Translations under genes and position numbers: made by a program
DNA from: Paractinoplanes abujensis
GTDB lineage: Bacteria; Actinomycetota; Actinomycetes; Mycobacteriales; Micromonosporaceae
Length of the DNA: 64,000 bases
Assembly (NCBI RefSeq): GCF_014204895.1
Contig: NZ_JACHMF010000001.1
Location: 930,001-994,000, forward strand
Direction of reading: 5' to 3'
Notes under the pieces: model-generated
Database searches by the model: none
What the model was told of the DNA's origin: nothing
What the model saw: the letters and a program-made list of their open reading frames with translations, nothing else
Part shown: one piece after another, positions 1 through 8,519 of the stretch
How positions within the stretch are numbered: position 1 is the stretch's first letter
Layout of the letters: every line of letters starts with the position of its first letter

Positions 1-653
1 GGGACGGTGGCCACGCGGCTGGTGAATTCGTCGCCTGCGATCACCGACAGCTCGTCGGCCACCGCGGCCACGTACGGGTCGGCGCGGAACGGGCCTTCCT
101 TGAGCGTGGCCACCCAGTGGTCGGCCACCGCGGGCCACTCGGGGAACACCGTGCGGGCGCGGGGTGACGTCAGGACGTACCGCAGAAGGTTGGGGGGATC
201 GGTCTCGAGCAGGCCGAGCGGCCGGGCGAACGCGTCGAACGTCTCGGTGCGGGCCACCAGGTCGCCCAGGTGGTTGACGAGCACGGCCAGGGCCGGCTCG
301 AGCCGCTCGAGCAGGGCGCGCAGCGTCGGCCGCAGGACGCGGCTCGGGGTCAGGCCGGCCCGGCACGGGAAGGTGGCGCCGGCCCCCTTGGTCAGCCGGT
401 ACAGGTGCACGCGGTCGTTGCCGGTCAGCCGGAGCACGTCGGCCAGCGCGCCCAGCACCGGCGGCGACGGGTGGCGGTCGCGGCCCTGTTCGAGGCGGGT
501 CACGTATTCCACGCTGACGCCGGCCAGCATGGCCACCTCGGAGCGGCGCAGACCGGGCGTGCGGCGGCGCGACCCCGCGGGCAGACCGACGGCGGCCGGG
601 TCGATCGACTCGCGGCGGCTGCGCAGAAACAGGCCGAGCTCGTTCTCGCTCAC
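1..653 (-). CDS. XRE-family regulator with MmyB-like ligand domain (3' end outside window)
   Basis: About 217 residues are visible and the C-terminus runs off the window. Residues 1-75 form a helix-turn-helix (RSEVAMLAGVSVEYVTRLEQ), followed by a region typical of the MmyB-like ligand-binding domain (VLRPTLRALLERLEPALAVL onwards). In actinomycetes this family usually regulates an adjacent oxidoreductase gene, and here an oxidoreductase is transcribed divergently 100 bp away. The GTG start at 653 is supported by TACGGT six bases upstream, which suggests a leaderless mRNA. The role as repressor or activator of the neighbour is inferred from context only. Confidence 0.85.
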   Translation of the reverse strand, partial: MSENELGLFLRSRRESIDPAAVGLPAGSRRRTPGLRRSEVAMLAGVSVEYVTRLEQGRDRHPSPPVLGALADVLRLTGNDRVHLYRLTKGAGATFPCRAGLTPSRVLRPTLRALLERLEPALAVLVNHLGDLVARTETFDAFARPLGLLETDPPNLLRYVLTSPRARTVFPEWPAVADHWVATLKEGPFRADPYVAAVADELSVIAGDEFTSRVATV

Positions 654-659
654 GGTCCG

Positions 660-665
660 ACCGTA
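660..665 (-). promoter_or_regulatory. -10 element TACGGT, leaderless start of XRE gene
   Basis: TACGGT on the minus strand ends six bases before the GTG at 653. It fits the TAnnnT consensus, and a start point here would fall on or next to the start codon. Confidence 0.55.
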
Positions 666-753
666 GCCGGGCGGCGGCCGTTTAGCGTGTCCCCGCTGCT
701 ACCACCCTGAGCCCGGCCTGGTTACGCCGCCGGAACCACGCGAGCGTCGAGCC

Positions 754-1743
754 ATGACGGCAAACGTGATTGTGGTGGGTGGCGGCTACGGCGGCAGCAC
801 CGTGGCGAAGGCCCTGGACGACGTGGCGCGGGTGACCCTGGTCGAGCCGCGGGCCACCTTCGTGCACAACGTGGCGGCGCTGCGGGCGGTGGTCGACCCG
901 GCGTGGGCCGCGAAGATCTTCATCCCGTACGGGGGAATGCTTCGCAACGGCGTCGTGCGACGGGACCGGGCGGTGCGCGTGACGGAAGGAACCGTCGTCC
1001 TGGCGTCCGGCGAGTCATTGAACGCCGACTATGTCGTGCTCGCCACCGGTTCCTCCTATCCGTTCCCGGCGAAGATCGCCGAGGAGGGGCCGGCGCATTT
1101 CCGGGAACTGCACGGCGCACTCGCGGCGGCCGGAACCGTGCTGCTGATCGGGGCCGGTCCGGTCGGGCTGGAGTTCGCGGGCGAGATCAAGGCGGCCTGG
1201 CCGGAGAAGCGCGTGATCGTCGTCGACCGGGGGACGGAGCTGATGCCGGGCGACTACCCGGACGAGTTCCGGCGGCAACTGCGCGAGCAGATCGACGAGA
1301 TGGGTATCGACCTGCGGCTGGGCACGGCGGCGGACGGCATCGAGGCCGATCTGACGCTGGTCTGCCACGGCGCGTCGGTCGACCGCGGCTACCTGGCCGG
1401 CTCCGGTGACCGCATCGAGGTGACGCCCCAGCTGCGGGTGCGGGGGAGCGAGACGCTGTTCGCGATCGGTGATGTGACGGCGCTGCCCGAGCAGAAGATG
1501 GCGCGGCTGGCCCAGATGCACGCCGAGGTCGTGGCGGCCAACATCCGCTCGCTGATCACGGGCGGCCGGGCCGAGCGGACGTACGTGCCCCAGCCCGACG
1601 CCATCGTGCTGCCGCTCGGCCCCAAGGGCGGGGTCACCTACGCGCCGGAGGTGGGCGTGCTGGGCGCGGCCGAAAGTGCCGCGATCAAGGACGGGTTCTA
1701 TCTGGACCAGTATCGGGAGCTGCTCGGGGCTGTGGACACCTGA
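754..1743 (+). CDS. FAD/NAD(P)-dependent oxidoreductase (FSP1/AIFM2-like)
   Basis: 329 residues of a pyridine nucleotide-disulfide oxidoreductase-type flavoprotein. The N-terminal FAD motif is VIVVGGGYGGS (residues 5-15), the NAD(P) Rossmann motif is VLLIGAGPVGLEFAGEI (about residues 129-145), and the C-terminal FAD contact is LFAIGDVT. There is no CxxxxC redox disulfide, so it belongs with the single-chain NADH:quinone oxidoreductase/AIF-like group rather than glutathione or lipoyl reductases. It probably passes electrons from NAD(P)H to a quinone or small acceptor in the cytosol or at the membrane. It is divergent from the XRE regulator, which may control it. The substrate cannot be told from sequence. 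Confidence 0.85.
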   Translation: MTANVIVVGGGYGGSTVAKALDDVARVTLVEPRATFVHNVAALRAVVDPAWAAKIFIPYGGMLRNGVVRRDRAVRVTEGTVVLASGESLNADYVVLATGSSYPFPAKIAEEGPAHFRELHGALAAAGTVLLIGAGPVGLEFAGEIKAAWPEKRVIVVDRGTELMPGDYPDEFRRQLREQIDEMGIDLRLGTAADGIEADLTLVCHGASVDRGYLAGSGDRIEVTPQLRVRGSETLFAIGDVTALPEQKMARLAQMHAEVVAANIRSLITGGRAERTYVPQPDAIVLPLGPKGGVTYAPEVGVLGAAESAAIKDGFYLDQYRELLGAVDT

Positions 1744-1840
1744 TCTACCGGCGTCGGCCTCGGCACGACGTGTACCCGGTTCTCAGCGCCGGATTGCGGC
1801 TGGCGGACTTCGCTGTGCAGTAGAACCTATGCTCAGCGCC

Positions 1841-2989
1841 GTGACACCGACGATCCCGGCACTGGACGGCCCGCACCTCGAGAGGTGGACCGCCGCGGCG
1901 GTGCCGTGGTGGGTGCCCCGGACGGGCCTGCTCGGCGGTTGGGCGGTCGCCGTCCTCGTGGCGGTGGCCGCCGACAACCGGGCCTGTTCGGTGGCGGACC
2001 CCGGCGTGTGCGGGCCGGACGTGACGTTCGCGGTGGCGATCGTCGTCCTGCTCGCCACGCCGGTGCTGCTCTGGTGGCTGCCGCCGGCCGGCTGCGCGGC
2101 CGGGGTGCTGTTCGCCGTCCTCGACGTGAGCTACGACGACCTGCGGGCCGCGAACGTGGCCTTCGCCCTGCACGGCCTGCTCTGCCTGGCCGTCGCCGCC
2201 TGGATCGTCTCGGCCCGGCGGCGGCAGGCGGCGGTCGTGGCCGAGGTGGCCGGGACCGTACGCCTGGACGCGGCGCTGACCGAGCGGCTGCGCGACAGCT
2301 TCCCGGGGTGGGGCGGCCGGTCCGTCCTCGCCGTCCTGCTGATCCTCGTGGGGGCCGTCAGCCTGGCCTGGTACCACCACCGGGACGACCAGGTCGCGCG
2401 GCACGAGGCGGCCGCCGTACGGGCGGACGCGGTGGTGCGCGGCGTCGACAACTCCGAAGGCACGGTCGTGCTCGAGGTGCCGCGGCCGGTGAAGGTCGGC
2501 GTGCTCGGCTCCTACGAGGCCGGGCAGGTCGTCCCGGTGCTGGTCGACGGCGACTGGGTGCGTCCGGTGAACGAGCCGGAGGACGTGACCGTCTGGCTCA
2601 GCATCGGGCTGGGAGCGCTCGCCCTCGCCCTCCTGCTGCTGATCCGCGAGCAGCGGATGCGGGCGGCCCGGCGGCGGCTGCTGAGCGGCCCGCTGCCCGC
2701 GGTGGAGCTGACCGCCGCACCCGACGAGGGTCGCGCGCTCCTGCACGACGGCCTGGCCCTGGTGCCGGTCGCGTCGACGCCCCGCCGGCTGCCCCGTCCC
2801 CGCCTGACCGGTGAGGACGTGACGTGGGAGGACGGCTGGAGAACTGAGCAGACGCGGCCGCAGCCCGTGACGGTGGCCGGCGACCTGCGCGACGGCGGCT
2901 GGGTTCTGCTGCTCACCGAGGACGCCGTCCTGCTGCCCGAGGCGCCTCTGCGCACGCCGCGGCGCCGGCCCGTTCCGGGCAGTAAGTAG
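1841..2989 (+). CDS. hypothetical multi-pass membrane protein
   Basis: 382 residues. Hydrophobic segments lie near residues 18-38, 52-70, 75-95 and 105-125, with two more around a central soluble loop (an SLAWYHH region and later a WLSIGLGALALALLLLI segment), then a roughly 115-residue soluble tail. I do not recognise the family. An ATG at 1829 is in frame, but TATGCT at 1828-1833 sits exactly seven bases before the GTG at 1841, so the GTG start of a leaderless mRNA is preferred. It stands alone between the oxidoreductase and the LacI regulator, and nothing in the context suggests a specific role. Confidence 0.7.
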   Translation: MTPTIPALDGPHLERWTAAAVPWWVPRTGLLGGWAVAVLVAVAADNRACSVADPGVCGPDVTFAVAIVVLLATPVLLWWLPPAGCAAGVLFAVLDVSYDDLRAANVAFALHGLLCLAVAAWIVSARRRQAAVVAEVAGTVRLDAALTERLRDSFPGWGGRSVLAVLLILVGAVSLAWYHHRDDQVARHEAAAVRADAVVRGVDNSEGTVVLEVPRPVKVGVLGSYEAGQVVPVLVDGDWVRPVNEPEDVTVWLSIGLGALALALLLLIREQRMRAARRRLLSGPLPAVELTAAPDEGRALLHDGLALVPVASTPRRLPRPRLTGEDVTWEDGWRTEQTRPQPVTVAGDLRDGGWVLLLTEDAVLLPEAPLRTPRRRPVPGSK

Positions 2990-3054
2990 GATCCGGGCTG
3001 AGACAGCAGGCCGTTCGGCGCGGATCTGCGGCGCGGGGCGGGCAGGGAGCGTGG

Positions 3055-4062
3055 ATGGCGACGATCAACGACGTGGCGCGGGCGGCCGGGGTGTCACCGA
3101 GCACGGTGTCGTACGTGCTGAGCGGCCGCCGCCCGATCTCCGCGCAGACCCGCGCCCGCGTGCAGGCCGCCATCGCCGAACTGGGCTTCCACCCGCACGC
3201 CGGGGCCCGGGCCCTGGCCAGCAGCCGGACGAGCGTGCTGGCCCTGGTCGTGCCGCTGCGCGTCGACGTCAACGTGCCGGTCATCATGCAGTTCGCGACC
3301 GCCGTCGTCACCGCCTCGCGCACCCACAACCACGACGTCCTGCTGCTGACCAAGGACGAAGGCACCGCGGGTCTGGAGCGGGTCGCGCACAGCACCATGG
3401 TCGACGCGCTGATCGTGATGGACGTGGAACGCGACGACGTCCGCATTCCGGCCCTGCGCCGGCTCAAGCAGCCGTCCGTGCTGATCGGGCTGCCCGAGGA
3501 GCCGGACGGCATCGTCTGCGTCGACCTCGATTTCGAGGCGGCCGCGGCGGAGACTCTGCGGCATCTGTCCTTCCACGGGCACCGCCGGGTCGCCCTGGTC
3601 GGGCCGTCACCTGCCGTCTACAAGCGCGGCACCACGTACGCGGAAAGGTTCTTGACGGGTTTCACCGAGACGTCGGCGGCGCTGGGACTGGAGACGCTCG
3701 CGCACCCGTGCGAGCCCGGGCGGGAGGGCGTGCGCGCGTGCCTGGCCGACATCGACGCGCAGCTGCCGGGGGCCACGGCGTTCGTCGTGCACAACGAGGA
3801 GGCCCTGCGGACCGTGCTGGAGGAGCTGCGGGCGAGCGGGCGCCGGGTGCCGGAGGACGTCTCCGTGGTGGCGGTCTGCCCGCGCGACGTGGCCTTGAAC
3901 ATGCCGCTGCCGCTGACGTCGGTCGACATCCCGGCGCACGACGTCGGCGGCCTGGCGGTCGAGACGGCCATGAAGCTGCTCGACGGCCGCCCCACCGAGC
4001 TCGTACGCCTGCTCCCGCCCACCCTGGTCGAGCGGGGGAGCACCGCTAGACCGCCTGGTTGA
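3055..4062 (+). CDS. LacI-family transcriptional regulator
   Basis: 335 residues. The N-terminal LacI helix-turn-helix (INDVARAAGVSPSTVSYVLS) with hinge helix spans residues 3-55. A periplasmic-binding-protein-like effector domain fills the rest, with the typical sequence TSVDIPAHDVGGLAVETAMK near the C-terminus. A Shine-Dalgarno AGGGAG precedes the ATG by a short gap. The effector is probably a sugar. A LacI-type operator pair lies 5.4 kb downstream in front of the ABC/alpha-xylosidase genes, so this is one candidate for the cognate repressor, but helR lies between and no matching palindrome is seen at this gene. Its 3' end overlaps the convergent VOC gene by 17 bp. Confidence 0.88.
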   Translation: MATINDVARAAGVSPSTVSYVLSGRRPISAQTRARVQAAIAELGFHPHAGARALASSRTSVLALVVPLRVDVNVPVIMQFATAVVTASRTHNHDVLLLTKDEGTAGLERVAHSTMVDALIVMDVERDDVRIPALRRLKQPSVLIGLPEEPDGIVCVDLDFEAAAAETLRHLSFHGHRRVALVGPSPAVYKRGTTYAERFLTGFTETSAALGLETLAHPCEPGREGVRACLADIDAQLPGATAFVVHNEEALRTVLEELRASGRRVPEDVSVVAVCPRDVALNMPLPLTSVDIPAHDVGGLAVETAMKLLDGRPTELVRLLPPTLVERGSTARPPG

Positions 4063-4456
4063 TCCGCACCATGTTGCCGGCCGGGTCGCGGAAGGCGCAG
4101 TCGCGCAGCCCGTACGGCTGGTCGATCGGTTCCTGCACCACGTCGGCGCCGTTCTTCTGCACCGTCTCGAACGCCTCGTCGACATTGGTGCTGCTGAGCA
4201 CGATGCTGGCGTAGCTGCCCTTGGCCATCAGCTCGGCGATCACGCGCTTCTCGTCGTCGGTCAGGCCGGGGTCGACGGCCGGCGGGTGCAGCACGATCGA
4301 CGTCTGCGGCTGGCCGGGCGGGCCGACGGTGATCCAGCGCATGTCGCCGTAGCCGACGTCGTTGCGTACCTCGAAACCCATGGTGTCGCGCCAGAACGCC
4401 AGGGACGCCTCGGGGTCGTCGGCCGGCAGGAAAGTGTTGGCAATCGTGAGGTCCAT
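4046..4456 (-). CDS. VOC (glyoxalase/bleomycin resistance) family protein
   Basis: 136 residues covering a single vicinal-oxygen-chelate unit pair: FLPADDPEASLAFWRDTMGF at the start and FRDPAGNMVRINQ at the end, both typical of the family. Substrate unknown; such small VOC proteins are often metal-dependent lyases, dioxygenases or binding proteins. It lies nine bases downstream of an AraC regulator on the same strand, a common actinobacterial pairing. It also has its own TAGCGT -10 element six bases before the ATG. That element begins with the stop codon of the AraC gene, so this gene may be transcribed alone as well as by read-through. Confidence 0.85.
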   Translation of the reverse strand: MDLTIANTFLPADDPEASLAFWRDTMGFEVRNDVGYGDMRWITVGPPGQPQTSIVLHPPAVDPGLTDDEKRVIAELMAKGSYASIVLSSTNVDEAFETVQKNGADVVQEPIDQPYGLRDCAFRDPAGNMVRINQAV

Positions 4457-4462
4457 GGCCCC

Positions 4463-4468
4463 ACGCTA
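4463..4468 (-). promoter_or_regulatory. -10 element TAGCGT of the VOC gene, overlapping the araC-type stop codon
   Basis: TAGCGT lies six bases before the VOC ATG. Its first three bases are the TAG stop of the upstream AraC gene. Confidence 0.5.
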
Positions 4469-4909
4469 AAGGCCGGGCGCGGGCGTTGCTTCTCGATTCC
4501 TGATCGGTCGGGTCACCTGCTTGACCACGCACCCGGGCAGCCCCCGGGCCTGCGCCTGCTCGGCCGTGAAGCGCCTGTACGCACTGGGTGACATGCCCAC
4601 CAGCTCGGAGAAGCGCGTGCTGAAGGTGCCCAGCGAGGAACAGCCGACGGCGAAGCACACGTCGGTGACGCTGAGGTCGCCCCGGCGCAACAGGGCCATC
4701 GCCCGTTCGATGCGGCGGGTCATGAGATAGCTGTACGGGGATTCGCCGAACGCGGCCCGGAACTCGCGGCTGAGGTGCCCGGCCGAGATGTTGACCCCAC
4801 GAGCGAGGGCTTCCACGTCGAGGGGCTGCGCATAATCCCGGTCGATCCGGTCGCGCACCCGGCGGAGAAGTCGCAGGTCCTTGAGCCGTTGCTCGTGCCT
4901 GTCCGACAT
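4466..4909 (-). CDS. AraC-family transcriptional regulator (short, DNA-binding domain only)
   Basis: 147 residues, essentially only the double helix-turn-helix AraC domain: LDVEALARGVNISAGHLSRE (first HTH) and LSVTDVCFAVGCSSLGTFST (second HTH), followed by SAYRRF. There is no N-terminal effector domain, as in many short actinobacterial AraC proteins paired with VOC genes. The ATG at 4909 is preferred over a GTG at 4918; it has GGAGGA directly before it and a TATAAG -10-like element eight bases upstream. It probably controls the VOC gene behind it. The promoter region is shared with the divergent helR and contains the RAE-like palindrome. Confidence 0.85.
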   Translation of the reverse strand: MSDRHEQRLKDLRLLRRVRDRIDRDYAQPLDVEALARGVNISAGHLSREFRAAFGESPYSYLMTRRIERAMALLRRGDLSVTDVCFAVGCSSLGTFSTRFSELVGMSPSAYRRFTAEQAQARGLPGCVVKQVTRPIRNREATPAPGL

Positions 4910-4940
4910 TCCTCCCACTTATATCGTCTACCACACCCCC

Positions 4941-4957
4941 GGTCTTGCGGCAAGACC
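4941..4957. promoter_or_regulatory. RAE-like palindrome (rifamycin-associated element) upstream of helR
   Basis: GGTCTTGCGGCAAGACC is a perfect inverted repeat around a central G. Its core CTTGCGGCAAG equals the core of the rifamycin-associated element known from actinomycete promoters of rifamycin-inactivating genes and helR. It starts 43 bases before the helR GTG. TTGCGG inside it (4945-4950), together with GAGAAT at 4970-4975, could form -35/-10 elements of helR with 19-bp spacing. Confidence 0.8.
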
Positions 4958-4983
4958 CCGGTGCTCCCGGAGAATCGCTCACC

Positions 4984-7095
4984 GTGGAACCGTTCAACCT
5001 GCCTGCCAACCTCGCCGCCAAGGGTGATCCCGCCCTGATCGCCGAGGACACGAAGCATTTCGCGGCGATCGCTACCAGCCTGTCCGCCACCGTCGCCGAC
5101 CTGTCGGACCGCCTGGAGTCCGTACGCAAGGCGCCCGCGGGCAAGGGCCGCCAGGCCGTCGAGCGGGACGAGGAGGTCAAACGGCTGACCTCCCGGCTGC
5201 GGGCGTTGCGGCGCTACAGCCTCGACATCTGCCTGGGCCGCCTGGTTTTTGACCCTTCCTCGGATCCGGTGTACATCGGGCGGTTCGGGCTGACCGATCG
5301 CGACGGCCGGCGCCTGATCGTGGACTGGCGGTCGCCCGCGGCCGAACCGTACTTCGCCGCCACCCACGCCCGGCCGATGGGCCTGGCCAGCCGCCGCCGC
5401 TACCGGTGGACCGGCGGTCAGGTCACCGACTACTGGGACGAGGTGTTCACCCCGGGCGGGCTCGAGGGGCACGCGGCCCTCGACGACCAGTCCGCGTTCA
5501 TCGCAGGCCTGGGCGGCAGCCGGTCGGCCCGCATGCGCGACGTGCTGGGCACGATCCAGGCCGACCAGGACGCCATCATCCGGGCCGGATCGAGCGGCGC
5601 GCTGGTCGTCGACGGCGGGCCGGGCACGGGCAAGACCGTGGTCGCGCTGCACCGCACCGCGTACCTGCTCCACTCCGAGGCGCGCCGGGTGCTCTTCGTG
5701 GGCCCGCACGAGCCGTACCTGGCCTACGTCTCCGACGTGCTGCCCAGCCTGGGCGAGGAGGACGTGCAGACCTGCATGATCCGTGACCTGGTGCCCGAAG
5801 GGGCGGCGGCCGCACCCGAGAACGATCCGGTGGTCGCCGCGCTCAAGTCGTCGGCCCGCCTCGTACGGGCCGTCGAAGCGGCCGTACGTTTCTACGAGGA
5901 GCCGCCCGCCCGGGGCCTGACGGTGGCCACCGATGACGACGACATCCGGCTCACCGCCGACGACTGGGCCGAGGCGTTCGACGCGCCCGGACCCGCCACC
6001 CCGCACAACGAAGGCCGCGGCCAGGTGTGGGAGGAACTGCTCACCATCCTGCTGACCAAATACTCCGGCGACGAGCCTTCCCACCTCGTACGGCGGAGCC
6101 TGCTCGGCAATCGGGAACTGCTCGCGGCGTTCAACCGGGCGTGGCCGATCCTGGAACCCACCGACATCGTCGCCGACCTGTGGTCGGTGCCCGCGTACCT
6201 GCACCGATGCGCGCCCTGGCTCAACACCGACGAGATCCGCGCGCTGCAACGCACCGACCCCCGGGCGTGGACCCTGCCGGACCTGCCGCTGCTCGACGCC
6301 GCACACCAGCGGGTGGGTGACCCCGAGACGTCCCGCGAGGAACGCCGCCGCGCCGTCGCCGTCGACTCCCAGCGCCGCTCGTACGCCCGCGTGATCGACG
6401 ACCTGATCGCATCGCACGAATACGACGACGGCGAAGGCCTCATGCAGATGTTCATGCAACCGGACATGAAGGAGGTGCTGATCGACGAGTCCGTCCTGCC
6501 GGGCTCCGAAGTGGACCGGCTGGCCGGCCCGTTCGCGCACATCGTCGTCGACGAGGCCCAGGAACTGACCGACGCCGAATGGCAGATGCTGCTGCTGCGC
6601 TGCCCCTCGCGCAGCTTCACGATCGTCGGCGACCGCGCGCAAGCCCGGCACGGCTTCACCGAGACCTGGACCTCCCGGCTGAACCGGGTCGGCATCGAAC
6701 GCGTGTCACTGGCCGCACTGACGATCAATTACCGTACGCCGGCCGAGATCATGAACGAGGCCGCGCCGGTGATCCGGGCCGTCCTGCCCGACGCCAACGT
6801 GCCCACATCCATCCGCGAAAGCGGCGTGCCGGTCCGCTACGGCTCCACAGCGGACCTGTCCGGAATCGTCGGCTCGTGGCTGGCGTCGCACACCTCCGGC
6901 GAAGGGGTGGCCTGCGTGATCGGCGACCCGTCGTTCACCTGGCCGTCGCCGAGAGTCCGGTCGCTCTCCCCGGAACTGGCCAAAGGCCTCGAATTCGACC
7001 TGGTCATTCTCATCAACCCGGCCGCCTTCGGGGCAGTCGACCGCTACGTGGCCATGACCCGCGCGACCCACCAGCTGGTGATCCTCACTTCGTGA
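4984..7095 (+). CDS. helR: HelD-like RNA polymerase recycling ATPase HelR
   Basis: 703 residues, superfamily 1 helicase-like. The N-terminal coiled-coil arm (about residues 1-80, with AIATSLSATVADLSDRLES) is the part that enters the RNA polymerase channels in HelD proteins. The Walker A motif GGPGTGKT lies near residue 211, the Walker B-like motif VDEAQELTDAEW near 522, and motif VI YVAMTRATHQLVIL is at the C-terminus. HelR removes stalled or rifamycin-bound RNA polymerase from DNA and gives rifamycin tolerance. The assignment to HelR rather than generic HelD rests on the N-terminal pattern and the RAE palindrome upstream. GTG 4984 is chosen because GGAGA lies ten bases before it; a TTG further upstream would place the RAE inside the gene. 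Confidence 0.88.
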   Translation: MEPFNLPANLAAKGDPALIAEDTKHFAAIATSLSATVADLSDRLESVRKAPAGKGRQAVERDEEVKRLTSRLRALRRYSLDICLGRLVFDPSSDPVYIGRFGLTDRDGRRLIVDWRSPAAEPYFAATHARPMGLASRRRYRWTGGQVTDYWDEVFTPGGLEGHAALDDQSAFIAGLGGSRSARMRDVLGTIQADQDAIIRAGSSGALVVDGGPGTGKTVVALHRTAYLLHSEARRVLFVGPHEPYLAYVSDVLPSLGEEDVQTCMIRDLVPEGAAAAPENDPVVAALKSSARLVRAVEAAVRFYEEPPARGLTVATDDDDIRLTADDWAEAFDAPGPATPHNEGRGQVWEELLTILLTKYSGDEPSHLVRRSLLGNRELLAAFNRAWPILEPTDIVADLWSVPAYLHRCAPWLNTDEIRALQRTDPRAWTLPDLPLLDAAHQRVGDPETSREERRRAVAVDSQRRSYARVIDDLIASHEYDDGEGLMQMFMQPDMKEVLIDESVLPGSEVDRLAGPFAHIVVDEAQELTDAEWQMLLLRCPSRSFTIVGDRAQARHGFTETWTSRLNRVGIERVSLAALTINYRTPAEIMNEAAPVIRAVLPDANVPTSIRESGVPVRYGSTADLSGIVGSWLASHTSGEGVACVIGDPSFTWPSPRVRSLSPELAKGLEFDLVILINPAAFGAVDRYVAMTRATHQLVILTS

Positions 7096-7490
7096 CACAC
7101 GAGGTGAAATCAAGACCTTGAGCCGCCGGCTTCGGTGCCTGACAGTCCTCTGTGGTCACGGTCCGGGCCCGAACCCGTCCGCCCGCGAATCGGTGAACCG
7201 CTCCCCATGCCCGTCACCGCGCCGTCGGCCAGCACCTCACCCTGCCCAGCTCGAACGTCCCACAGTCGACGACGCCCAGCCCCGGCCACGACGTCGTGCT
7301 GGGCGGCCCGCTCTGATGCCCGCCCTTCGGCGTGGCCAGGCTGGTGACGCCCTCCCCGAAACCGGCCCACTCGCGCAGGCGCCCAGCAGGAACAAGCATG
7401 AGAAGTCGTTTCACCCTGATCGGAGGCCCAAAAGCACCGCCCGGTTGCGCCGCCGCCCCGCTTGAACCGCAACCACAGCCCGCACTACTC

Positions 7491-7815
7491 GCTTGCCGTC
7501 TGCCGCCGTGTCGCGTGCCGCCTGCCGTCTGCCGCCGTGTCGCGTGCCACCCGCCGCCGTGTCGCGTGCCACCCGCCGCCGTGTCGCCTGCCGTTCGCCG
7601 CCGTGTCGCCTGCCGTTCGCCGCCGTGTCGCCCGCCGCCCGCCGCCCGCCGCTGTGCCCCCCGCCGCCCGCCGTTCGCCGTCTGCCGCTGTGTCGCCCGC
7701 CGCCCGCCGCCCGCCGTCTGCCGCTGTGTCGCCCGCCGCCCGCCGCCCGCCGCCCGCCGTCTGCCGCTGTGTCGCCCGCCGCCCGCCGCCCGCCGTTCGC
7801 CGCCTGCCGCCGCGC
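7491..7815. repeat. degenerate tandem repeat array, units of 22 and about 36 bp
   Basis: The first part repeats a 22-bp unit built on GCCGCCGTGTCGC plus GTGCCACCC or CTGCCGTTC. The second part repeats CTGCCGCTGTGTCGCC followed by runs of the heptamer CCGCCCG. Copies are imperfect. All frames stay open because the units lack stops, which produces false ORFs. Confidence 0.8.
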
Positions 7816-8136
7816 CGCCGCTACGGCGTCCAATCCCATGCCGCTGCCCGCCGCCACGCCCAGTGTGGTCATCAATCCGTCGCCGTGCAGCGTGTTGCCA
7901 GGCTCGCCCGCACCGTCCCTCCTGCGCGTCAACCGACAACCTAGCCTCCTAGGATGCCAAGGGATTGTGCCGGTGGAGCAGTGCGCACATTGCGGAGTTT
8001 GCGTGAGAGCGGCCGACTCGCGGTGAGCCGACCCCTTCGGTTGCGTTGGCGATGCGGCCCAGATGGCAAAGGCGGCCAAGCGGCTGCGGAGACCGTAATG
8101 GCACGGGGTCTGCGGTCGCGCGGCTACGGGAGGCCA

Positions 8137-8250
8137 CCGCGAGGAGACGGAAGCTGCCGCGAGGAGGGCCGCCCCCGGTGAGGGTCGCCGCGAGGAGACA
8201 GAAGCTGCCGCGAGGAGGGCCGCCCCCGGTGAGGTCGCCGCGAGGAGGGC
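8137..8250. repeat. tandem duplication of about 51 bp
   Basis: Two nearly identical copies begin CGCGAGGAGAC(G/A)GAAGCTG and run through GGGCCGCCCCCGGTGAG, followed by a third partial copy starting CGCGAGGAGGGCG. Confidence 0.75.
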
Positions 8251-8427
8251 GCCACGGAGGGTGGCGTCGTGGGGAACGGCGATGCGAGAGGGCCGCCGTG
8301 GACAGCGGCGCCAAGGGGAGGGCTGCCGTGGGTTGGTGAGGGCTGGGCCGGCGGCGTCGGGTGGTGGGTCTTCGGGGGCGTGCTCGGCGGGGTTGGTCTC
8401 GGGTTTGGAAATGTCTTTGTCACACCG

Positions 8428-8457
8428 TTGACATGTGGGCTTGGCCGGGCCTAGTTT
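8428..8457 (+). promoter_or_regulatory. sigma70-type promoter of the ABC/alpha-xylosidase operon
   Basis: A perfect -35 TTGACA (8428-8433) and -10 TAGTTT (8452-8457) are separated by 18 bp. Transcription would start near 8464, just before the first operator. Confidence 0.75.
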
Positions 8458-8473
8458 CCTCCCAAAGTCCCGC

Positions 8474-8489
8474 GTCGAAGCGCTTCGAC
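8474..8489. promoter_or_regulatory. LacI-type operator 1
   Basis: GTCGAAGCGCTTCGAC is a perfect 16-bp palindrome with the central CG typical of LacI-family operators. It lies about ten bases after the predicted transcription start, a position suited to repression. Confidence 0.85.
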
Positions 8490-8519
8490 AACCCGTGCGG
8501 TGTGAGCTGTGAGCTGATT

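Larger units (their letters stand above)
7096..8420. other. gene-poor region with GC-rich repeats
   Basis: 1.3 kb without a convincing gene. Open frames exist on both strands, but they give Arg/Pro/Ala-rich translations without domains, as expected for repetitive GC-rich DNA. Two tandem repeat blocks are listed separately. On the minus strand, 7214-7445 gives a less biased stretch (containing GVVDCGTFELGRVRC) that could be the remnant of a gene, but I recognise no family. Confidence 0.6.

Noticed and set aside
3000..3054. LacI autoregulatory operator before the LacI gene
   Set aside because: No palindrome resembling GTCGAAGCGCTTCGAC or another clear inverted repeat is present.
7491..7815. 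Tandem repeats as a possible CRISPR array
   Set aside because: Units follow each other without unique spacers of constant length and no cas gene is near.
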